Shown in pieces: positions 32,818 to 39,289 of a stretch of 39,289 nucleotides of DNA. The stretch is from Spirochaetia bacterium. Lineage in GTDB: Bacteria > Spirochaetota > Leptospiria > Leptospirales > Leptonemataceae. Each line of letters begins with the position of its first letter. Positions within the stretch are counted from its first letter, which is position 1. The notes below the pieces were generated by a model. It was given only the letters and a program-made list of their open reading frames with translations. It ran no database searches and had not been told where the DNA came from. The stretch is from contig VFLI01000033.1 in the NCBI GenBank assembly GCA_009885105.1, positions 1-39,289 of the forward strand, given 5' to 3'. A program made the translations under genes and the position numbers.

Positions 32818-34086
32818 CTATCGGGAAGCTCGAACCTGCCGGCGGCTGATTCTCTTTTTTGCTATTGTACGGACCGATTTGTATTTTTCCTGTTCGAAGA
32901 AATGATTTCTGGTCAACGGCGCCGAATCGTCATAACCGTTGCTCAGCAGAATCTGATAAAGCAGGACGCCGCCGGCGCGGAATCCTGCCGCTGAAGCGCG
33001 AAGATACAATCGGAACATACGCACAAACGATTCATTGTACTTTGAGCTGATCAAGTCTAAATTTTTTTCAAATCTTTTATGCCAGTGGTCGAGAGTCAGC
33101 GCATAATGATACCGGAGGTTCTCCACATCGACAACATGGAGAGGTCTGGATCGGGATTCAACGGGAGTTATCATTTCTGCAAGAGATGGAATATAGCAGC
33201 CGGGAAAAATATATTTTTCCAGCCAGGGATCGGAAAGGAACGGAGCTATTCTGCTGATGGAGTGAACCAGGGCCAGACCGCGCGGCCTGGTTACCGTCTC
33301 GATGATTTTATACAGGTCTTTATAGTTTTCTAGACCGACATGTTCCAGCATTCCGATTGATACAAATTTATCATAAACCGATCTGCCGTTCAGGATATTT
33401 CTATAATCGTCTTCCACATATTCTATTCTGTCTGAGCTGATGCCCAGCCGGCGTGCCCGGTCTCTTGCATATTCGATCTGCTCGCGCGAGATGTTGAAAG
33501 AGCGTATTTTAACGCCGTATTTTCGAGCGGCATGCAGAGCCAGTCCGCCCCAGCCGCATCCGGCCTCGATCACGGTTTCCCCCGGCTGGAGGCGCAGTTT
33601 GCGGCAGACCAGATCCAATTTTTGCAGCTGAGCTTTTTCCAGAGTATCCGAAGGATTCTGGAAATAGGCGCACGTATACTGCATTTCATGATCAAGCCAG
33701 AGCGCGTAGAAATCGTTGCCGAGATCGTAGTGAGCCTGAATATTTCTCTTCGATCCATTGATCGTATTTCTCCTGGAAAGATATCCAAGGAGAAAGCGCG
33801 CCTTCTCCTTCAGAGAGGGCTTCAGGTGACCGTCCAGTATGCGAAATCCCAGCATGCAGACATCCTGAAGATCTCCTTTGATATCCAGTTCCTGAGCCAT
33901 GTAGGCTTCGCCGAAACCGAGACTTCCTCCCAGCATTGTCCTGGTCAGCGCATTTTCAGTTTTAAAGTGAATGACAAAATCCGGTTCATCGCTTCCGTAA
34001 CGATATTCTGTGCCGTCCGGAAAGAGCATGATAAAATCTTTTTCAAACTCAAGCTTTTCAAGAATCTGTATTAACAAATTTTTCAT
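32818..34086 (-). CDS. cfa: cyclopropane-fatty-acyl-phospholipid synthase family methyltransferase
   Basis: A SAM-dependent enzyme acting on unsaturated acyl chains of membrane lipids. The N-terminal domain with GFGEAYMAQELDIKGDL, the linker IQAHYDLGNDFYALWLD, MQYTCAYF and the SAM loop VIEAGCGWGGLALHAA identify the family. SIGMLEHVG and YIFPGCYIPSL follow as expected. Its length (422) is normal. The product could be a cyclopropane or a methyl/methylene branch. It lies 48 bp after clpP on the minus strand and directly before the reductase-like gene. Confidence 0.93.
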   Translation of the reverse strand: MKNLLIQILEKLEFEKDFIMLFPDGTEYRYGSDEPDFVIHFKTENALTRTMLGGSLGFGEAYMAQELDIKGDLQDVCMLGFRILDGHLKPSLKEKARFLLGYLSRRNTINGSKRNIQAHYDLGNDFYALWLDHEMQYTCAYFQNPSDTLEKAQLQKLDLVCRKLRLQPGETVIEAGCGWGGLALHAARKYGVKIRSFNISREQIEYARDRARRLGISSDRIEYVEDDYRNILNGRSVYDKFVSIGMLEHVGLENYKDLYKIIETVTRPRGLALVHSISRIAPFLSDPWLEKYIFPGCYIPSLAEMITPVESRSRPLHVVDVENLRYHYALTLDHWHKRFEKNLDLISSKYNESFVRMFRLYLRASAAGFRAGGVLLYQILLSNGYDDSAPLTRNHFFEQEKYKSVRTIAKKRISRRQVRASR

Positions 34087-34134
34087 ACCGATTACCAGCT
34101 TTCTTAAAATCTATCTTTGAGTAAGCGAGAGGAA

Positions 34135-34716
34135 CTAAGAAATTTTTGTCGTAACATGATCGATAAGACCATAATCTACGGCTTCTTTTGCATTCAAATA
34201 ATAATCCCGATCCGTGTCATGCTCCACCTGCGCGATAGGTTTGTTGCTGGCTTCGGCGATGATTCGATTCAATTCGTCTCGAATTTTGCGGATTTCCTCC
34301 GCCTGTATCTTAATATCCACTGCCGGGGCGATAATCTGTCCAGATATCAATGGCTGGTGGATCATGATTCTGCTGTGCGGCCAGGCATATCTTTTGCCCT
34401 TCTTACCGCCGCAGAGGAGCAAGGCGCCCATGCTGGCAGCAATACCCATGCATACGGTCGACACATCAGAACTGATCAAATTCATTGTGTCATAGATGGC
34501 CATCCCTGAAGTTATGACCCCCCCAGGACTGTTGATATAGAACGTTATGTCTTTTCCCGGGTTTTCTGCCTCCAGATAGAGCATTCTTTCCACAATATAT
34601 TTTGCTGAAGAATCCTCCACCGGACCCCATAGGTAAATGCTTCGCTTATCTAGAAATTGCTTTTCAATGGCTGCCTGGACAGGATTCAATGCGTCCAGAA
34701 GATCGCTTTTTTTCAT
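34135..34716 (-). CDS. clpP: ATP-dependent Clp protease proteolytic subunit
   Basis: ClpP forms the tetradecameric peptidase chamber used with ClpX or ClpA/C. Catalytic residues are S95 (MGIAASMGA), H120 (RIMIHQP) and D171 (DTDRD). The oxyanion loop NSPGG is present. The segment after the His (PLISGQIIAPAVDIKI) differs from the usual PxGGxQGQATDIxI, and the His-Asp spacing is two residues longer than in E. coli ClpP. That suggests a ClpP paralogue rather than the main housekeeping form. GGGAGA lies 6 bp before the ATG. No clpX or tig is beside it. Confidence 0.93.
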   Translation of the reverse strand: MKKSDLLDALNPVQAAIEKQFLDKRSIYLWGPVEDSSAKYIVERMLYLEAENPGKDITFYINSPGGVITSGMAIYDTMNLISSDVSTVCMGIAASMGALLLCGGKKGKRYAWPHSRIMIHQPLISGQIIAPAVDIKIQAEEIRKIRDELNRIIAEASNKPIAQVEHDTDRDYYLNAKEAVDYGLIDHVTTKIS

Positions 34717-34867
34717 TTTATTTCTCCCGATCAGAACGGAAAATTATCTGCCTTCCACTTGAAAAGCTGATTTTCATTTTCGATTCATCCAAGCCGGCCT
34801 GAATTGATACTGCGATTCCCTTGCTCAGACAGACGCCAATGAACAGAGGTTGGAATGAAACTGAATT

Positions 34868-35251
34868 CTATTCTGAGAGAATCAATCCGCTTTTTAAAGC
34901 CGTCTTGATAACATAGTAAAATATCAGGCAAATACCAATGAAAACAACGAAAAAGAGGGCCCGAATTTCTGAAAAATTATCTCTGGGTTCCGTTGTCTGA
35001 CCGGCGGCCTGGTCGTAGAGTTGCGATCTGATCGGACTCACGGTGCCGGAAGGACTGACCATTCTTTTCTGGAATAATTCATCCAGCTGTTTATTTTCCT
35101 GCTTGAGCAGAGTGATGTCCGTCTGAAGAACCAGCAGCTCGGCTGTGAGCTGCTTTTTTACAAGATAGCCGGAATTCCCAAAAAACAAAACATACAGCAC
35201 CAGACCCAAAGCAGAGGAAATGGTAAAATATGTTAAGTTAAATTTGTTCAT
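34868..35251 (-). CDS. FtsB/DivIC-like septum protein
   Basis: A small protein with an N-terminal helix (YFTISSALGLVLYVLFFGN) and a short coiled coil (VKKQLTAELLVLQTDITLL then KQENKQLDELFQKR), as in FtsB/DivIC. It follows eno by 6 bp, the same pairing as eno-ftsB in many bacteria. Unusually it has a second membrane helix near the C-terminus (ALFFVVFIGICLIFYYVI), which FtsB lacks, so the C-terminal region would return to the cytoplasm. The 151-bp spacer to clpP downstream shows no gene. Confidence 0.75.
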   Translation of the reverse strand: MNKFNLTYFTISSALGLVLYVLFFGNSGYLVKKQLTAELLVLQTDITLLKQENKQLDELFQKRMVSPSGTVSPIRSQLYDQAAGQTTEPRDNFSEIRALFFVVFIGICLIFYYVIKTALKSGLILSE

Positions 35252-35257
35252 AATCCT

Positions 35258-36610
<1,353 letters not shown>

Positions 36611-36727
36611 TCAGGGAAGGCGGCAAGAGTAAAGCGCAATATTTTTACGAATTTTCAATAGAAATATTTTTTTGAATTGATAGTTTCAGTCCCACAATTC
36701 AAAGTGTAGAACAACTTGAACAAATCC

Positions 36728-37255
36728 ATGAACAGCACTGAAAAAGCACCCGCACAATCGCATCGACTGGAAGATCTCAATACCGTTGAAACCAGTGTAG
36801 AAACCTGGCTGGATTTCTGCAATGCAGGAATGCAGTCCGATTTCTACAAAATCGTAAAAAAGCACACGAAAAACTCGGAAATGGCCGCGGCAATGACTCT
36901 GCTGCGAAATTACCTGGAAATCTTTTCTCCCCTGGAAAGGATCCGCCTGGAATCAGATGTTGAATATTTTTATAAATATGCCAAAGGTTTTATCAATGAG
37001 CTGGCGCCGTATCGTTACCATGAAACCGGTTATGACCCGTTCATCCGGGCGGCTTTTATGGGGAAAATCAAATCCCTGCTTCATCATCAAAAAGGTGAAT
37101 CAGAGATTGATAAAGAACGGTATGTTTTTATCCGCACAATTGTTCGTTTCTGTTCGTCGCTGGACTACATCATCCAGGTTCATGATCAGTACAAAAGTTT
37201 TCTGTTCAGAGATCTTCCGGTGATACGCAATTCGCAGTATTTCAAATCACTCTGA
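36728..37255 (+). CDS. hypothetical helical protein
   Basis: About 175 residues with no family I recognise. The sequence is mainly helical and rich in Tyr, Phe, Lys and Glu (VETWLDFCNAGMQSDFYKIV, SDVEYFYKYAKGFINEL, IRTIVRFCSSLDYIIQVHDQ). No signal or membrane helix is seen. The frame opens with TTG at 36716; ATG 36728 four codons later is taken as the start. It is divergent from eno and its 3' end overlaps the convergent AI-2E-type gene by 14 bp. Coding bias resembles the neighbours, so it is probably real. Confidence 0.7.
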   Translation: MNSTEKAPAQSHRLEDLNTVETSVETWLDFCNAGMQSDFYKIVKKHTKNSEMAAAMTLLRNYLEIFSPLERIRLESDVEYFYKYAKGFINELAPYRYHETGYDPFIRAAFMGKIKSLLHHQKGESEIDKERYVFIRTIVRFCSSLDYIIQVHDQYKSFLFRDLPVIRNSQYFKSL

Positions 37256-38324
37256 ATGCTTTCAGAGATTTGTACATAACTTCAATCATTACCATAACGA
37301 TACCCACCAGAGGTATTGCAACGACCATGCCGACGACTCCGAAGAGTCTTTCGAAGGTTATCACGGCCAGAACCGCAATCAGTGGATGCAGATGGACGGC
37401 GCCGGCAAGTATGACAGGTTGAATGATCGCATCATCGGCGATGCGGGCTATTGCAAAAATAACTACCACAAAAATTACCTGATTGCCTGATGGATCCAGA
37501 AGCGCCGGCACAATGGCGGTGGCGATGCCGATCACCGGACCCAGATACGGTATGATATTCGCTGTCGCTGCAAATATGCCGAGAAAGGGGGCGTAAGGCA
37601 GGCCGATGCCAAGAAAACAGACGGTAAGAAAAACCGCAAGAATGGACCATTGAATCATCAGTCCCTTGAAATAGGATCCTATCTGTCCCTTTACTTTGTG
37701 AATCAATTGGAGCACCATTTCAAAATATCGGTTTGGAATGGTGGAGAGCAGGTTATTGTAAATATCATGGCCCTGCAGAAGAAGTATGAATGTAATAATT
37801 GGCGTGATGATGGAGAAAGTTGCTATCTCCGGAATGAGGTCCATGAGATCGTCGGACTTGATAGAAACGATGGAGCCGCTTCGCAGCGGATCGATATATT
37901 CTTTGGTCAGGTGTTCGGCGCTGACAATATTTCTCGGAACGAAAGAAGGAGTGATACTGTTTGCTACATTTTCAATTTTTTTCAGGAGTTCAATAATTTT
38001 GGCCAGGTACAGATCGCTCTGCGACATGATTTCCTGATACTGAGCGTAAAAAACAGGGAGTGCGAGATTGATTCCGAGATAGCCGATCAAAACGAGCATC
38101 ATAACTGCGATGAATACTGCCAGAGCCCTTGGGAGCCCCAGGCCTTCCAAAAAATCCACGGCCGGATTTAAAGCAAAAGCCAGCAGCAATGAGACGGCAA
38201 TCGGAAGCGCAAGTGTCTGCACTCCGTAAATCAGAAATGCAATGAAGCACAGAACAAGAGCGATGAAGACGAATCGCGTCAGATGAGTCGATATATCAGG
38301 GCGGTTTTCTGTTTTTACTTCCAT
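37242..38324 (-). CDS. AI-2E transporter family membrane protein
   Basis: A polytopic protein of 360 residues of the AI-2E/YdiK/PerM family. It begins with paired helices (FVFIALVLCFIAFLIYGV, LALPIAVSLLLAFALNPAV). A long amphipathic segment (residues ~90-165) follows, then helices with the family motif APFLGIFAATANIIPYLGPVIG and the end GVVGMVVAIPLVGIV. Members are annotated as AI-2 exporters, but most act as exporters or antiporters of unknown substrates. No luxS is in the window. It starts 13 bp after the cNMP-binding gene stop, so the two form an operon. Confidence 0.88.
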   Translation of the reverse strand: MEVKTENRPDISTHLTRFVFIALVLCFIAFLIYGVQTLALPIAVSLLLAFALNPAVDFLEGLGLPRALAVFIAVMMLVLIGYLGINLALPVFYAQYQEIMSQSDLYLAKIIELLKKIENVANSITPSFVPRNIVSAEHLTKEYIDPLRSGSIVSIKSDDLMDLIPEIATFSIITPIITFILLLQGHDIYNNLLSTIPNRYFEMVLQLIHKVKGQIGSYFKGLMIQWSILAVFLTVCFLGIGLPYAPFLGIFAATANIIPYLGPVIGIATAIVPALLDPSGNQVIFVVVIFAIARIADDAIIQPVILAGAVHLHPLIAVLAVITFERLFGVVGMVVAIPLVGIVMVMIEVMYKSLKAFRVI

Positions 38325-38337
38325 AAAGAAAACCAGA

Positions 38338-38922
38338 TCAGTCCGGATCGACCTGGAAAACCGGCTTATTTTTCCCGTTATTCTTTTCCAGATTTTCTAT
38401 TTTTATAGAGCTCTTGAAGGGGGAGAGCATGTAGTGTTCCAGTTCCTCATTGGTCCGGATCAGTCTCCGGCCGATCAATCTTGCAATATTCATTAATACA
38501 ATATTGGCCAGCCTGGGTTTGCGGGAAACGATGCTCAGGAGGTCCGGACGAAAGAATCCAAGCAGACGGGAATACCCGGCGGCGCGCGCAGATGCCGATC
38601 GAGGCAGATCCTCGAGCAGAGCCAGTTCTCCAAAGAAGTCCCCGGAACCGAGAACAGCGTATTCTCGACGCATTTCTTTCTCGTATCTGTAGATTTCAAT
38701 GCTGCCTTCCAGAATGATGTACATGCCGACACCGGGTTCCCCGGTTCGAAAAACATGCTCATCTTCTTTATAATAGCGCACATGGCACAGGGATCGGATC
38801 ATACGGAGTCCGCGTTCCGGAATTGACTCGAAAACGGGGATGGCATGCAGAAGGTCCAGAATTTCATCTTCATCCCGGTCACGACGGAGAGAAATGCTTT
38901 CCCAGATGGGAGAATGAGGCAT
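38338..38922 (-). CDS. cyclic-nucleotide-binding domain protein
   Basis: One cNMP-binding domain fills residues ~25-150. The phosphate-binding cassette is well conserved as GDFFGELALLEDLPRSASA, with the Glu and Arg that contact the cyclic nucleotide. A C-terminal tail of ~45 residues replaces the helix-turn-helix of CRP, so it is probably not a DNA-binding regulator. It is co-transcribed with the AI-2E-type membrane gene just downstream, which it may control. ATG 38922; the 110-bp spacer to tRNA-Pro holds no gene. Confidence 0.88.
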   Translation of the reverse strand: MPHSPIWESISLRRDRDEDEILDLLHAIPVFESIPERGLRMIRSLCHVRYYKEDEHVFRTGEPGVGMYIILEGSIEIYRYEKEMRREYAVLGSGDFFGELALLEDLPRSASARAAGYSRLLGFFRPDLLSIVSRKPRLANIVLMNIARLIGRRLIRTNEELEHYMLSPFKSSIKIENLEKNNGKNKPVFQVDPD

Positions 38923-39031
38923 ATTTCAATATCGACCCGGGAAATCCTGGACTGGCGCTCAGAGGAGCTTTTTTTTGTGGACGGGAAGCGTACGGGCGAA
39001 AGTCCTGGACTCCGGTACGAATTCCGTCATC

Positions 39032-39103
39032 CGGGATGTAGCGCAGGGGTAGCGCATCTGTTTTGGGAACAGAGGGTCGTTGGTTCAAATCCAATCATCC
39101 CGA
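39032..39103 (+). tRNA. tRNA-Pro (TGG)
   Basis: The acceptor CGGGATG pairs with CATCCCG, including the C1-G72 pair typical of bacterial tRNA-Pro. The D stem is GCGC. The anticodon stem TCTGT/ACAGA encloses TTTGGGA, giving TGG. The T arm is GTTGG-TTCAAAT-CCAAT. The discriminator is A. CCA is not encoded. Confidence 0.95.
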
Positions 39104-39129
39104 AGGATTTTTATCGAAAAATCCGGAGC

Positions 39130-39203
39130 GTGCCAGTAGCTCAGCTGGATAGAGCAACTGCCTTCTAAGCAGTAGGTCGGGGGTTCGAGTCCCTCCTGGC
39201 GCA
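39130..39203 (+). tRNA. tRNA-Arg (TCT)
   Basis: The acceptor GTGCCAG pairs with CTGGCGC (one T-G pair). The anticodon stem ACTGC/GCAGT encloses CTTCTAA, giving TCT. The T arm is GGGGG-TTCGAGT-CCCTC. The discriminator is A and CCA is not encoded. It lies 26 bp after tRNA-Pro, in the same direction. Confidence 0.95.
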
Positions 39204-39220
39204 GTCCAGTTATAGGATAC

Positions 39221-39289
39221 GGCGGGTGTAGCTCAGTTGGTAGAGCACCAGAATGTGGATCTGGTGGTCGCGGGTTCAAATCCCGTCAC
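39221..39289 (+). tRNA. tRNA-His (GTG), 3' end cut by window
   Basis: The extra 5' G typical of tRNA-His is at 39221, followed by acceptor GCGGGTG. The D stem is GCTC/GAGC. The anticodon stem CCAGA/TCTGG encloses ATGTGGA, giving GTG. The T arm is complete. Only CAC of the 3' acceptor strand remains before the window ends. Confidence 0.93.

Noticed and set aside
38940..39012. Repeated TCCTGGACT motif before the tRNA cluster
   Set aside because: Only two copies of nine bases with different surroundings; no promoter or hairpin could be built from them.

Overview
The window looks like chromosomal DNA of a spirochaete, most likely of the Leptospirales. This is inferred from gene content and style, not from a marker gene. 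Supporting signs are the eno - FtsB-like pair, several envelope proteins with a short SH3-like 'RDGxxxEG' domain, HEAT/TPR proteins, a small Cys-rich protein of a type I associate with spirochaetes, a phosphatase/STAS/ATPase signalling set, and many GTG and TTG starts. Coding density is high: no gap exceeds about 250 bp. I see no insertion sequence, phage gene or CRISPR array.

Layout. 1-193: tRNA-Asp (minus strand) followed by a 70-bp tandem repeat carrying a copy of the tRNA 3' end. 0.26-3.75 kb: DPM-type glycosyltransferase, patatin-like lipase, HEAT-like protein. 3.77-7.8 kb (minus): exported ZU5-like protein, then SDR, extended cystathionine gamma-synthase-like enzyme and tandem ACT protein. 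8.0-10.4 kb: exported coiled-coil protein built from an 87-residue tandem repeat, and gatB. 10.5-12.6 kb: a histidine kinase that seems to have lost its sensor and membrane domains, and a DUF6892-like/TPR protein. 12.7-20.4 kb: a long plus-strand cluster with an orphan ParA ATPase, a one-pass membrane protein, a MORN/YwqK-like protein, a small membrane protein, an M23 peptidase, a membrane PP2C phosphatase, a TPR protein and an SH3-like membrane protein. 20.4-22.0 kb (minus): DUF2231-like membrane protein, HATPase-like protein and STAS protein. 22.1-25.5 kb: HEAT protein, MoeB-like E1, nitrilase, zinc ribbon, LapA-like protein, RsmD-like methylase. 25.6-28.6 kb: cellulose-synthase-like glycosyltransferase, a CHAT-like putative cysteine protease overlapping it, and a PilZ protein. 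28.7-31.6 kb: Cys-rich protein, RnfC-like iron-sulfur protein with a membrane partner, EIIA-Ntr. 31.7-36.6 kb (minus): eno, FtsB-like, clpP, cfa and a frameshifted geranylgeranyl-reductase-like gene. 36.7-38.9 kb: hypothetical, AI-2E-type membrane protein, cNMP-binding protein. 39.03-39.29 kb: tRNA-Pro, tRNA-Arg and a partial tRNA-His.

How the genes may work together. The 12.7-20.4 kb cluster reads as an envelope-positioning module: a ParA ATPase, a membrane partner with a Lys-rich N-terminus, and periplasmic peptidoglycan and TPR proteins. The PP2C phosphatase is the natural eraser of phosphate on the nearby STAS protein, and the HATPase-like protein is the natural kinase, so a partner-switching circuit is plausible. 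The CESA-like enzyme, CHAT-like protein and PilZ protein suggest a c-di-GMP-responsive polysaccharide system with an unusual protease-like component. I consider that set and the ParA cluster the best candidates for undescribed biology here. All functional links are inference from position and motifs.
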